From positions 185,260 to 249,259 of the forward strand of contig JALJCO010001155.1 in NCBI GenBank assembly GCA_023101725.1: a DNA stretch of 64,000 bases. Direction: 5' to 3'. A program made the position numbers and the translations under genes. The notes below the pieces were generated by a model. The model was not told the origin of the DNA. It saw nothing but the letters and a program-made list of their open reading frames with translations, and did no database searches. This stretch comes from Atherinomorus stipes. Lineage: Eukaryota; Chordata; Actinopteri; Atheriniformes; Atherinidae. Positions 26,501-36,800 of this stretch are shown one piece after another. Positions within the stretch are counted from its first letter, which is position 1. Each line of letters begins with the position of its first letter.

Positions 26501-28524
26501 TGCAGTCCAACATGAGGAGTGGAGGTCCTCTGCAAATTCTCCAGCATGAGAGCCTGTTATTGAGACCAAAGGCTTTATTAATGCAGTATAAACAGCAGGG
26601 GGATATTCATCCAGAGACAATCTGGTTACAGTACTTTATTCACACATAACTTTAAATATATGCCAACAACTTCTTCTATCCTTTGCAGAGTGTTCTGAGT
26701 TTGTGTGACTTTGCATGCATCAACATAGGCCCATGTTGCTCAGTGACAGATGTCATTAAAACAACACTGGTTCTTCTTTGAATAAAGTGAGAATTGTTGT
26801 TGTTTGTTTGTTTTTTTTTACATGTAAATGCTTACAGTGGTGAGTAAAGAGAAAGCTAGGAAGACGTGCAACAAAGCTTCTTGGTCAGCGGTAAAATGCC
26901 AAAATAAACTCTTAAATTGGGGTGAAAAACGAACCAGGTTGGTTCAGAACAGTCCAACGCATGAACCAGGTTGGGTAATGAGCTGCAGGTTTTCAAATAA
27001 AAGCACCAGACTAAACTTGGCTTAAATTCCGCATATCATAGGAATAGTGTGTGTATATCAGGGCTGGACAATTATAGAAAAATTAATAATCACGATTAGT
27101 TTGACTGATGTTGAAATCACGATTAACATACATGATTATTCATTGATTTAAAAAAAAAAAAAGTGTTTATTGAACCACCAAAATTCAACCTCAAATATAA
27201 CTTTTAAAAAAACACAACCGGAAATAAAATAGAAACAATTAAAGGAGTAAAATAAAAATAATATATTAAAAATAATAATAGCAATAAAAATGAATACCCT
27301 GTATGCATTCCTGTTCTGTACTCCCTGCAATTTGCTTACTGTAACTCCCTCTGTTCACTTCAGGATTAATCGTTTTTCTTTGATTACAGTGTTTCTATGA
27401 TTGTGAAAAGGCAAAATTGAAATCACAATCAAAATTTGATTAATTGTCCAGCCCTAGTGTATATGCAATTCAAATGAAATAGCCACTTATTATTATCCTA
27501 ACACGAAATGCCATAGAATAAATCTACTGTGGCAGGAGTCCTTGAGCTGATTTACCTTGCAAGTGCAAATCATGATGGGAATAGCAAATAATTTGGATGC
27601 AAATGTAGGACAAATGTTGCACATCAGTGCAATCAGCTTTTAAAACTGTCTTTGAAAGTAACCGAAACGTCACTTGTCAAGAAAATACTGATGTTAATAC
27701 CATTTGTATCTGTCATAGTGCAATTCAGGGGGCCTAATCTGTGTTGAAAAGGTTACAAAGAACATCCTATCTTCCGTGGGGGAGAAGGTTAAATATTTGT
27801 TGAAATGTAAACAAAGTTGCTCAAACTTGACCCATGACAGCTCACGAACCAGAGTGACCATTTTTAAATCTGACGAAATGTGTCAGTTCAGATAAAATAC
27901 GTAAAGCAGCATCAGCACAGTGTTAGCTTCTACAACCTCCCCTAAATACTACCAAACATAAATAGATGCAACAACAATCGTGCTCTAAACTCATGCACAC
28001 CGACTGTGTTCAGATCATGAACGGCAACGTACTGGACATTGCAAGCTTGAAGCTAAGGCCACCGCTCAACTCACTGCGTTAGCCAGGGAAGCTAACGGGC
28101 TAACAAGACAACATCAAACAAACACTCAGTTTACGATGAGCTAATAAGTTGGCTTAACTTCTGCCATTCCTGTGATCTAGACAGCTCTGCACAGCCAAAA
28201 CAGTGCTCAATCGCAAGACAAAATAAACAGGCATTTTTCAGCAGGATGTCAACCTCGAAAACTCTTCTACTAGGCTCGCCAGTAACCGTACTCAGTTGTC
28301 GGCCCTCGAAAGCGAGCATCAGCCCGTCTCATCGTTAACGCTAGCTCGCGGCAACAGTCTTGTCGTTTTTCTACCGCAAATCTTACCCCTTTGAGTCTTT
28401 TAATAAGAGCATTCTTCTGTCCGCTTTTCGACAGCCCCCTCTCTTCAAGAGCTGCTTTTAAGTCCGCCACTCGAAGGGACTGGAGCGGTCTCCCGTCCAG
28501 CGTAACGTCTTCGAGGTCCGCCAT
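4080..28524 (-). CDS. acin1: Apoptotic chromatin condensation inducer 1 (Acinus), complete 18-exon gene
   Basis: Coding exons in transcript order: 28524-28387, 26553-26488, 26335-26224, 22646-22591, 22401-19351, 18693-18541, 17113-17028, 14933-14876, 13092-13053, 12878-12736, 11896-11753, 11641-11446, 11182-11037, 9306-9199, 9101-8994, 4999-4693, 4611-4520, 4427-4080. All junctions are GT/AG and in frame, giving 5352 nt and about 1783 residues. The N-terminus carries a SAP DNA-binding domain (about residues 17-46). A huge exon encodes Ser-rich and Glu/Arg/Lys-rich sequence. Then come the conserved [13 protein letters not shown] and RRSISQQK segments, an RRM-like domain (about 1454-1540, [19 protein letters not shown]), the RNPS1/SAP18-binding motif ([20 protein letters not shown]) and an Arg/Asp/Glu and RS tail. 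Known role: nuclear scaffold of the ASAP/PSAP complexes in splicing and the exon junction complex, cleaved by caspases in apoptosis. The human protein is about 1340 residues; the excess here is mainly the central charged repeat. The start ATG gives the conserved [19 protein letters not shown] opening. Confidence 0.96.
6523..7421 (+). mobile_element. Internally deleted Tc1/mariner element in an acin1 intron
   Basis: The ends form inverted repeats: CACTGCCTGGCCAAAAAAAG at the left and its counterpart (ends GGCCAGGCAGTG) at the right. Between them are two transposase pieces. The N-terminal helix-turn-helix part is at 6562-6861 ([20 protein letters not shown]). The C-terminal catalytic part is at 7034-7294 ([12 protein letters not shown], then [16 protein letters not shown]). 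The middle of the transposase gene, including the first catalytic Asp region, is missing: the element is 899 bp where full Tc1 elements are near 1.6 kb. It is a non-autonomous fossil. It lies in the intron between the exons at 9101-8994 and 4999-4693, on the opposite strand to acin1. Confidence 0.85.
9336..9955. mobile_element. DNA-transposon-derived repeat with degenerate inverted ends
   Basis: The left end reads ACCGTAATTATCAGACTATT. The right end, on the complementary strand, reads ATCGTAATTTTTGGACTAC. The two ends match over about 25 bases with several mismatches. The motif resembles the widespread fish repeat that starts CCGTAATTTTCGGACTATAAGCCGC. No coding sequence lies inside. It sits in the acin1 intron just upstream of the exon at 9306-9199. 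Confidence 0.6.
14530..14579. repeat. (TA)n microsatellite
   Basis: About 24 TA dinucleotides in an acin1 intron, preceded by imperfect TACGTACATA units. Confidence 0.9.
15346..16550. mobile_element. Degenerate non-autonomous DNA element with GGGATGGGTACCGA-type ends
   Basis: The left end (GTAGGGATGGGTACCGAT) and the right end (CTGAATTCGGACCCATCGAG, its imperfect complement) are both rich in GGTACCG palindromes. This end sequence is typical of hAT-like fish MITEs. A separate repeat at 15945-16075 is nested inside. No transposase frame was seen. It lies in an acin1 intron. Confidence 0.5.
15945..16075 (+). repeat. LINE/SINE 3'-tail-like repeat
   Basis: The segment from TGCCTTGTGACAGACTGGCG through CCTGTCCAGGGTGTACC and GATAAGCGGTACAGAAAATG matches my recollection of the common teleost retroposon tail. 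It ends in a short duplicated AATGACATG motif. The family assignment is from memory; an alignment to a fish repeat library would decide it. Confidence 0.55.
16576..16645. repeat. A-rich / GA-rich simple sequence
   Basis: Runs of A interrupted by G, directly after the degenerate element at 15346-16550. Low complexity, no gene. Confidence 0.85.
17985..18165. mobile_element. Short foldback MITE-like repeat
   Basis: The arm at about 17991-18047 (GCCCTGCATGTCGG... CCTACTCCCACGCACCTGAATT) is the imperfect complement of the arm at about 18085-18140 (CTGAATGAGGTGTGTTGGAG ... CTTGCAGGGCAGTGGGTCC). The spacer is about 40 bases. It lies in an acin1 intron. Confidence 0.6.
19351..22401 (-). CDS. acin1: acin1 exon 5: giant exon with Glu/Arg/Lys-rich helix
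   Basis: A single 3051-nt exon encoding 1017 residues, bounded by an AG acceptor before DVTPVLAGQ and a GT donor after SSRRRK. It begins with acidic and Ser/Pro-rich sequence. It then has about 470 residues (nt about 20110-21510) composed almost only of E, R, K, L, A, I and Q in the ER/K pattern of a stable single alpha-helix. It ends in a Ser-rich, phospho-site-like tail. Within the helix a 16-residue unit ([16 protein letters not shown]) is repeated about four times almost exactly, with many degenerate copies around it. The exon keeps frame with both neighbours, so it is coding and not repeat debris. Confidence 0.92.
20840..21060 (-). repeat. acin1: 48-bp coding tandem repeat in acin1
   Basis: At least four near-identical 48-bp units encode the 16-residue block [16 protein letters not shown]. 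Similar but more diverged blocks extend down to about 20560. The near identity at nucleotide level implies recent slippage or unequal exchange. Confidence 0.85.
22864..23764. mobile_element. Long-inverted-repeat foldback element with TTAA flanks
   Basis: A 901-bp element flanked by TTAA at 22860-22863 and 23765-23768. The ends read AGGAATAGTTCACCCACAGA in both orientations, and the two arms are near-perfect complements over roughly 250 bases or more. The spacer of a few hundred bases has no convincing gene. TTAA duplication points to the piggyBac/Kolobok type of transposition; the superfamily is not decided. Confidence 0.85.
24380..25000. mobile_element. TTAA-flanked MITE
   Basis: TTAA at 24376-24379 and 25001-25004 flanks a 621-bp element. 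Its ends are AGGGATATTGTGTAAG and, on the other strand, AGGGACACTGTGTAAT. It has no transposase and is inserted in the Tc1 fossil. Confidence 0.8.
25582..25800. mobile_element. 219-bp palindromic MITE
   Basis: Two long arms are almost exact complements: TAATGGGCTATATGCCCGGC at the left and GCCGTGCATATAGCCCATTA at the right. They continue inward through the CTTCCTGAACTTCAGACAGC block. The ends suggest a TA target duplication. Inserted in the Tc1 fossil. Confidence 0.85.
27059..27456. mobile_element. hAT-type MITE with intact 8-bp target duplication
   Basis: The left end CAGGGCTGGACAATTA and the right end TAATTGTCCAGCCCTA are inverted repeats. The 398-bp element is flanked by perfect copies of GTGTATAT (27051-27058 and 27457-27464). 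An 8-bp duplication is diagnostic of hAT transposition. The interior is AT-rich and non-coding. It lies in acin1 intron 1. Confidence 0.85.
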
Positions 28525-29129
28525 TTTCCGTTCCTCTAGTCAGTTCCCAGCTACAGCAACGCCTTCCACCACCAAACGTCATCACGACGACTTTCCCCAT
28601 ACCAAATGTCAAAATACTGACAACATTTAAACCCAACTACGCATAAAAATAATACTAATTGCCTTCCCAAATGTTTTTTGTATATTTATTGTAAAAATAG
28701 CGGCTTTGTTTACTTATTTGTTACTTTATTGGTTAATAGAAACTTTGCGCAAAATTAGCGCAAACTTGACTTCCTACACAACAACGATAATTGATTTCGA
28801 CCGCTTCCTGTATATATTTGTTAGCTAGACTAGCATTGCTAATGCCAAGCAACACACAGCTCTAAATATGACCGCATTTAGCGTCGCTTAGAGGATTTTT
28901 TGTTGTTGTTTTGACTGGCCCTTGTCAAATTAAGTGTTAAAGCTAGTCATTACCAAGTAATGCTGGCATTAAAGATCGACTCCGGTGGCTGTCTTGTTTA
29001 AACTACACGTAAACCATACACAGACTGGAGGACTGGTCACTTGTACTGCAAACCAGCAGTAGAAGAGCAGCAAACTTTTTTGTGTGTTTATTTTGTTTAA
29101 TTTGTGGGGTTTAAACATTCTTTCTATAG
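28525..29129. promoter_or_regulatory. Head-to-head acin1 / C14orf119 intergenic interval, probable bidirectional promoter
   Basis: The start codons of acin1 (28524, minus) and C14orf119 (29130, plus) are 605 bases apart. The C14orf119 ATG directly follows an AG acceptor (CTTTCTATAG), so an untranslated first exon and an intron must also fit in this interval. No TATA box at a convincing distance was seen. The same gene pair is adjacent in human. Promoter activity is inferred from the layout only. Confidence 0.6.
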
Positions 29130-29800
29130 ATGTCGTGGTTCAGTCAAGTCAGTCAAGGCTCAGATCAACAGCAGCCCACTGACAGCCAAAGATTTGCAAC
29201 CACAAACATCCTTGGTAATCCGACAGGGGGGTCAGCCGCCCCGGCAGCAACCCACAGTGGGGCTAGTCTCTTCACTCCGAGCCAGTCTGACTTTCCATCG
29301 GCTCCTCGTGGTACAGCCAGCCCTCTCAGTCTTGAAAACCTGTCCTGTGCGTCTCCCAGTGCAGGTCAAGTCAGGGAGCCGGAGCCCATCTCCTATGTAA
29401 CCCTGCAGGAACAACGGTGTGTCCTGAGCTGGTTTCAGGGCTGGACAGCCATCCAGAGGGAGAGATTCTTGCAGGACCTTCTGGGCAAAGCTGTGCCGGG
29501 CAAAGTGTGCACCCTCCTAGACTCACTCAGTACTCTCCAGGTACTTTATGCACTGTCACTGGGAGACATGTAGAGAGGGTAATTTTGGAATATTTAACTA
29601 CTGTTTCTGTCTTTGTAACCCGACAGGTCAAAGACAGGCTTCCCAACATCTTTGAATGCCAGCTACGGCTGTGGACCCAGTGGTTTGAGTCATGGGGAGA
29701 AGATGACAGGAATCATTTTCTGCACATGCTGGAGGAGCGGGATCCAGAATTTGTCGCCCACTTTTACAGGAGTGTGGCTGGCACTGCAGGAACAGACTGA
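29130..29800 (+). CDS. C14orf119: C14orf119 homologue (DUF4508 family)
   Basis: Two coding exons, 29130-29540 and 29627-29800, are joined at TCTCCAG|GT...ACAG|GTCAAAG in phase 0. They give 194 residues with a TGA stop. The first about 85 residues are Ser/Gln/Pro-rich and probably disordered. The conserved part begins at about residue 87 (ISYVTLQEQRCVLSWFQGW) and ends DPEFVAHFYRSV. It is Trp-rich and helical, as in the DUF4508 family that includes human C14orf119 (about 140 residues). The molecular function of the family is not established. The open frame continues past 29540 into the intron, but the spliced reading restores the conserved VKDRLPNIFECQLRLWTQWF segment. A polyadenylation hexamer lies near 30058. 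Confidence 0.93.
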
Positions 29801-30272
29801 ACAATGTTTACATTTCATCCAAGTGATGCATGTGGTGGAGAAGGCATCTTCCATTGTCAGAGAGCCATTTGTTAAAATGTGATTTAAAAAGAAAAAGGAA
29901 AAAAAAAAACATTAGTGTTCACTCAATATAAGCTTTTTTGTTTTTTGTACTGAGATTTCTACAGTTTTCCAAGGGCTGCATCATACAGCATACTACATTT
30001 TCAGAAAAGTTGATTTTGGCTGACACTGTGTGTCTGGACTCATTGCTATAATCTTGAAATAAAAACTTGGAAAAAATATTCCTGTGTTTTTTTCATTTTT
30101 TCATTTATTTTTTAACAAATCTGGAATAATATGGTGAGTGAATGGTGCATTTTTATACTTTGGCTTATTGTCTAACATAAAGAACAGTAATCCAAGAAAA
30201 GAGATCATCCAGTCTTAGTGGATTATTTTATTAACAAGCATTCACAATGAGAAACAGACTTTCTTGTGCTCC
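29801..30272. terminator. Convergent 3' ends of C14orf119 and the coiled-coil/SPRY gene
   Basis: The plus strand carries AATAAA near 30058 for C14orf119. The minus strand carries AATAAA (TTTATT on plus) near 30226-30231 for the neighbour. The two predicted poly(A) sites are within about 200 bases of each other, so the genes are tail to tail with almost no spacer. Confidence 0.6.
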
Positions 30273-30826
30273 TTAGTTTATCCAGCTAGTTGATCCAGGA
30301 GAAAGTAAAACAATTGGAATTGGAAATTCGGTGTCCTCAACACAATAACCAATAAATGGATAGATACTGTCTCTAAATGTCTGACCTGAAAAAGTATACA
30401 AATGAGATCTGGCTCCAGCGTCATAAAAAGAAATCTGTCCTCTGTCATAGTCTAACAAGATGCCCAGTGTAAGAGGTTGCAACGCAACATTAATAGGAAC
30501 AGGACTTGCATCAAGAGCCCTTAGCTGACCCTTTTTGTTCAGGATTATGGTCCAGTAACCATTCCTTGGCGTGAATGACACGGCTCCCTTTCTTGGAGCC
30601 GATTCACTGGCCATCCCAAGGTGGTAACAAACCTTCCCAGCTACAAACACTTCCCAGTAATGTCTGCCACGGGAGAAGCCTGTGTCACCCACAACGCCGA
30701 GAATCACATCAAACCTGCCCGGTAGGTTAGGGACTTGTGACGAGAATGCATTGGTGGATACTTCAGTTTTATCTTCAGACAAAACGATTCTCGGATGAGC
30801 TGTGTTTGGATCCATGAACATCTTTG
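30273..30826 (-). CDS. Terminal exon encoding the PRY/SPRY domain
   Basis: This is the last exon of the coiled-coil gene. The acceptor CTGCTCACAG precedes SKMFMDPNTAHPRIVLSEDK (PRY part). Then come VILGVVGDTGFSRGRHYWEV, GMASESAPRKGAVSF, GYWTIIL, LGILLDYDRGQISFYDAG and FIGYCVE (SPRY part), ending in a TAA-type stop at 30273. All hallmark B30.2 blocks are in order, so the domain is full length. A single exon for the whole B30.2 domain is the usual arrangement in TRIM and butyrophilin genes. Confidence 0.93.
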
Positions 30827-33800
30827 CTGTGAGCAGAGAAATGCAGATAGTGACTATCATCATTTCACCTTTAAAGTGAAAAGTTGAAAGCCTTTTTACC
30901 AAAGTATGTCATGTGAAACTTGGCATATTAAAAGCAGTTAAGAAAAAAATCAAGGTTTGGTTTGAGTTGTCAACGTTAAATAAGAGTCTGAAGGCAGAAA
31001 AAAAAAAAAAAAAAAACAATTATTTTTGCGGATAACTCACAGGTAAAGATGGTGTCATCTTTAACGCCACCTTGTTTCCCCAGAAGATCTGGGGGGGGGA
31101 AAAAAAAAGGAATTTTTTTGCAGACTTCTTGTTGGATGTTGCTTATTTATCTTCTTTAAGTTGTTAGCAGGTTTTACATCGATATTAAACAATATTGAAT
31201 ACCCAATCAAGAATCATATCAGCAGATATCGCATTTCCTTTTATGTAATAAACCACTCATTTTGTGAGCAAACATTCTCATTAAGTTAAACATACTGTTG
31301 TAGTTTTCCAGTAGTCTGTTTTTCTCTTGGTTCTGTTCATCAAACTCCCGCTGCAATCGTCTCAGGGCGGCATCCTTCTCCTGCAGCTGACGGTGGAGGC
31401 GGTCCGCGTCCTCCTGGCTTTGCTGCAGTTGTCTCTGTAGGTCTATCCATTGAAATATTTACTTTAGTTATTTACTGATGTTCATGTTTTTGTGTTGCCG
31501 ATATTTTTGTTTTGTGACTTAATCATTTTTTTTCCCAGCTCATCTGTCACCTGATTGGTGCTCCTGATGATTTTCAGCTTTGTTTTTCTTAAAGATGTTG
31601 CAGGTGATTTACTTTTTCCTTACAAGTGCAGCAGTTTATTATCTCCTTTTCTTCTCCACTCTCTCTTCTATTTACTCTCCCCTTTCTTTTGATCAAAGTC
31701 ACTTTTCCACTTGAAGCGCATTGCTCCAAAAATGCTTGTTTTCTCAGCTTTTTGCTGCAACTACCCTATGTTCTACTGCATATAACTAAAGAATGGAAAA
31801 AAGTTAGAAACAAATGTTTTTTTTCTGATGAAAGAACATAGAAGAATCTTTCCTTTGATAGATTCTGTGTTTACATATGTACAGTACACAATATTCTGTT
31901 GCTCTCCAAAAATCAGTGAAAATGCTTAAAAATCTTGGCAATATGGAGCTCTGCTCTGAAAATGTCTGGCAGTCAATGAGTTAATATGTAAATTAAGCAA
32001 TCAACTAATTAAAAAATAAAGCATAATACTTAAATATCAAGAGGAGCATTATATCCATAAAGCTCTGTTTGTGCAGAGATAATCTGGTCTATTTGAGGAT
32101 CTCACCTTCACACTGGGTGTTGACAGCACAGCACATTTTCAGCTCTTGGACTTGTTGCTTTAAGTCTGAAAGGAGGAGGAAGAAGTAGAGGATTAAAGAT
32201 TAGAAAAACAGCAGCGAACATAAAAAGAACCAACAGATTAAGAGTTAAATTTTTTTTTTTTTTTTTTAAAGACTTTTTAAAGAAATACATTTATTTGCTT
32301 ATTTGCTCTGTTATATATTTCATTTCATTTAAACTGTATTTATTTTGCTTTAATATAACTGTAAATAAATTCTGGCATTAAGGGGTTGAATCACCAGTTG
32401 TTTACACAACAAAATGTTTCCCTTACGTCTGTGGCTATTAAAGTACCGTACTCACAGCAGCACAGGACTGATTTGCAACGTAAGCTTAAAATAAACAATA
32501 CATGCAGATTTGGGTTCAGATTTGTGGAATAAATTATGCAGTTTTTAAGGCAGTGACAGTTTCTCATTTCTTCTCATATCAAACACCCTTGACATTCATT
32601 CGGGATCTGGAACATTACCATGTACATATCAGATCACACCCCTGAGAGATTCACATGAAAAGATTAATGGCTGCCGCTGCCTCAAATCCAGCCTTTTTTC
32701 TATTGCCTTCAACATTAATCTGCGACTGGAAAATCTTGTGAAGTGAACAAGCATGTAGAGACTTCAGCTGGTTCTGATTGGCTGTGGTCATTCAATCTGT
32801 GGATTCTTGCAAATCTCTAAAAAGAACCTGATTTCCGTGTCTCTTGTATAGTCTGATTATTAGGTTTAAGTGTTGTAAATCTGACTTTTTCCATTGATAG
32901 GACATATCTGATTTCTCTCAGGGCTACGTCGACACAGAAATCTGATTATTAACGGGAATTTTCCAGTCTGATTTGAACAACTTCAGTATGTGGTCCCTCC
33001 AGAATGCTGCGATGCTGCAATTCTAACTGTCAAAACAAATACAAAGGGGTGGAATATATAATAATAAAAAAAACATACCCAAATTTCTCATATTACCAGG
33101 AAAACAAGGTTTGTTGCTTGAATAATTTCTTTGGTTAAACTTCTGCAACATTGCAACTTCCTGGAGAGACTGAAACATGTATAAAATGAATGTGTGGATA
33201 TACAATGTTAATGCTTAAGGAAGATAATATAGGATTTATTATTATTATTATTGCTTATTAGTGGTACTTAGCATTGTCCACACTACAATACTACCACAAC
33301 ACCGCTAGCATAACCACTCGAACAAGCCAGCTATTTGCTTTTCGTGACCCACTAATTTATTTCCAACATAGCTGAACATATTACTGCAATCCTTTTGAGG
33401 CAAATGTCGTTGCCAAATTTGTTGTTGTTGATTAAAAAAAGAGAAATACAGCAAACTTGAAGGTGCACATACACTACTCACAAAAGGTTAGGGATATTCA
33501 ACTTTCAGTTACACTTTTGGAAAAGGATGGAAATTAGCATTGCTATAATCCTGCATATTTACATTTTATGTTCATTAATATGCATTATCCCTTTTTAAAT
33601 AAAATAAACTCAAACTCAAACTCTTTTAGAAAACAGAAAAAGTTGATACCTCACTGATATTATATGATGAATGTTGGACATTTAACTGGAATTTAGATGT
33701 GGTAAGTCCTCCATCTCAAACAATTTGTTAAAGGAAATCTTAACAATCATGGGTATCCCACAACATAAAAACGACAATGTCCTAATAACTTGTCATGTGT

Positions 33801-36800
33801 TTGGTGACGTCTTGGTCTGATGATGTCTAAATGTGAATAGGATGATGAAGAGGACTGTTTAGAAACAATGTGTCATTGAGCCAAAGAATTTAGAGATCAA
33901 ATCATGGTTAAGACACATGTTTTATATTTTTTGTGGTTAATCATCTTTTTTAAAACTGCATGATGTGCAATAAATATTTAAACATTGAAAAATGTACATG
34001 TATATTGAATATTTTAGAGAAAGTCTAATCAAATTCCCCTGCAAAGGTTAGAGTGCATTTTAGGTTAATTCTGACATCATACAAAAAACGTCCTTTTTGT
34101 GAGTGTTGCATGTGCACTTTCAATAAAGTCACGTTCACATAAAAGTCAGATGCAAGACACTTACAGTTCTGAGTGTGAACTGTCAAATCTGATCTGAACT
34201 GAATCAGAATTGCATTGTTAACCTTCCCTCAGTGACGGATCAAATGCAGCAGAAGGTCGTATCTACATGGGTCCCTTGCTTTAGCTTCAAAGCCTAATTT
34301 AAATGGGGTTTGAAGGTTAAAATCGGGTAACTATAAGGGCCAAGATGCCAAAAGGAAACAGTGAAGTACTGTAGCAGATGTACAGAGTCATATACTGTAA
34401 AATTTTAAGATGATTAGAGGGTTACAGCTATGATGGGATGTTTCTGTGGTCTGCCCAGTATCAGCACTGGAAGCCTGTTGGGTGTGTTTGTCATTTGCAT
34501 TTGCTCAACAGATTCCAAGTTGTGTTAGTCAGATGATTACAGCAGATCCCAGAGAAATGAGGTAAATTTCAACTTCATTTACAACCATGTCCTTTTACAT
34601 ACATTTTAACAACTATATAACTAGATAAGATCCCAGTTAGCAAAATAAATATATGAGCCTAAAGATCAAAACATGTCTGCAAGATGCTGCTCTGTACCCT
34701 GCGTACCTTTATTTGTGTTTTCAAGTTTTTTATTCTCGTTCTGTTGTGTTCGAAGAATTTCTTCCAAATCTGAAAAAGAGAAAAACAAAAATGCATTAAA
34801 TTGATTTTTTTTTTCCACCAGACTTTTTGATTTAAGTATGAAGGCTGCAGGACGTAGGCTCTTGTGTCATTGTGACATGCAACAAGTCTGAGGGTTACAA
34901 GTCTTCAGGGCTACATGAGACAAAATGACAAACCTGAGATACTCTTCTCTGCAGCTTCTCCCTTCGCAGCATTTTCTCGAGTCTTTTTCAGCTGAGCATT
35001 TAGTTCACCGATCTCCATAACTGGCAGAGGCACAAACACAGAATGAATGTTATTTTGTGCTAAAATGCAACAGAAAACACGATAAATTAGGGAGTGAAAC
35101 ATGTTTATACCCAGTTTAAAATTTTCTGCGCTGGACTGCTTGAGCTGCAGCTGACTGTCTTCAAGTTGGCTCTTTGTCAAATTGAGTTTTCCTTGAAGCT
35201 CTGAAAGTGATTTAGAAATTAGTGAATTACACAACTATGGAATCAGATTTCTTCCTCTGTGAATTTCTTCATGACTTTACCTGCGAGGTTCTCAGCGTAA
35301 GACTCTTTCAGATCTGATAATTCTTTCTCCAGTGGTGTGACTTTCTCATTAAGTTCCATAATCTGAGACGCTAAAAAACAAACAATTCAAACTATTTATT
35401 TCTGTTTTATCATCTGAAATTCCTCAATACTCACTCCTTTACTTTTTCTTTAAAAAATAAATCAAAAATAAAGATAACACTTACACAGATTAGCAATCCT
35501 TATATCAGTTGTACCCAGCAAACTGGTTTTTTCTCTTATCTGATTTTGGATGTATTCCAGTTCAGCCTCCAAGTCTTTATAAACGTAAAGAAACAACAAC
35601 AACAAGAGATATTTTAGGCTCCCAAATAAATGCAATGATAACTAATATACTTCTTTTTATTGCCTACTACATCCTACCTTTAATTTTCTTGGCTTTTCCC
35701 TGCAGTTGCTCCTTTTCTTGCTTCTTCAGTCTGGCTATTTCAGCTTGTTGAGTCAAGATCTGAAATGCTAAAGGAAAAAACAAAGTGACTGGGTTAGATA
35801 AACCAACATTCAAAAATACTAACAGAAAACACACTTTTGTAGATTTATTTTCACAGAACTCACTCAGTTTTGCGTTTTCACTGTCTCTGTCTTCAATCCC
35901 ACCAATCAGGTTATTGAGTTGATTTTGGAGGTCTGCAGACAAGAAATGAAGAAAAGCATCATTTTGTTTTTTTAGTGTTATATTATTGTCACATTTAGTC
36001 CAGATTTGTTTCTCTTACTCACTTTCAATCTTTGCATAATCTTTGTCATTTGTGGGCACATTTACCAGCTTCTCAATCTCCACTTGAATGGCGATAATCT
36101 GGAGAACTGAAAGAGTTGAAGACCTTTAATCAACTTTACATCCTTATTGCATATTAAAGTCTGTGACACTGATTCTTTTAGTTGCTATTTATTCAGTCAT
36201 GATGCACTCACATCTTTGTGATTGAGAACTCCGTTGTTTCAACTCTTCAGTCTTTTTCTCCAATTCTGTAGTCTTTTCATCAATCTCTCTTTGAAGAGCT
36301 GCAAAATACACACACAACCTTCCTTCAGCTGGTTTGTTTGTTGTTGACCTGTCACAGCAGATCTTTTATAGACTCCATTTACGGTAGCTGACAGCAAAAA
36401 ACACTCACCGTCAGCCTTGGATTTGGACACAGAGTTTTGCAGTTGCTTTTTTAGCTCCTCCAGCTGCCCAGTTAGAGTAGAAATTTGAAGAGCTGAAAGA
36501 ATGAACCGACTGAAGTTCAATATTTTGTGTTTTCTTGATCCTTGAGGTCCTCAAGGATCCTTTAATCCTTTGAATTGAAATCTGATGCGCATGAAACTCA
36601 CCAAGTGAAGTAACAGTGTCAGATTTGGATGTCAGTTCCTCAATTTTGGCCTCAATGTTTTTCTCCAGGTCTACAAAAATGCATTAATTACAACTCTTGA
36701 GCTCCTGCATTAAATAAGCATGGTTATTATGTGTCAAAAACAACAAAGATTCACCTTTAATTTTCTGCTCATACGCGGAACAATCTGCCTCTGTCTGGTT

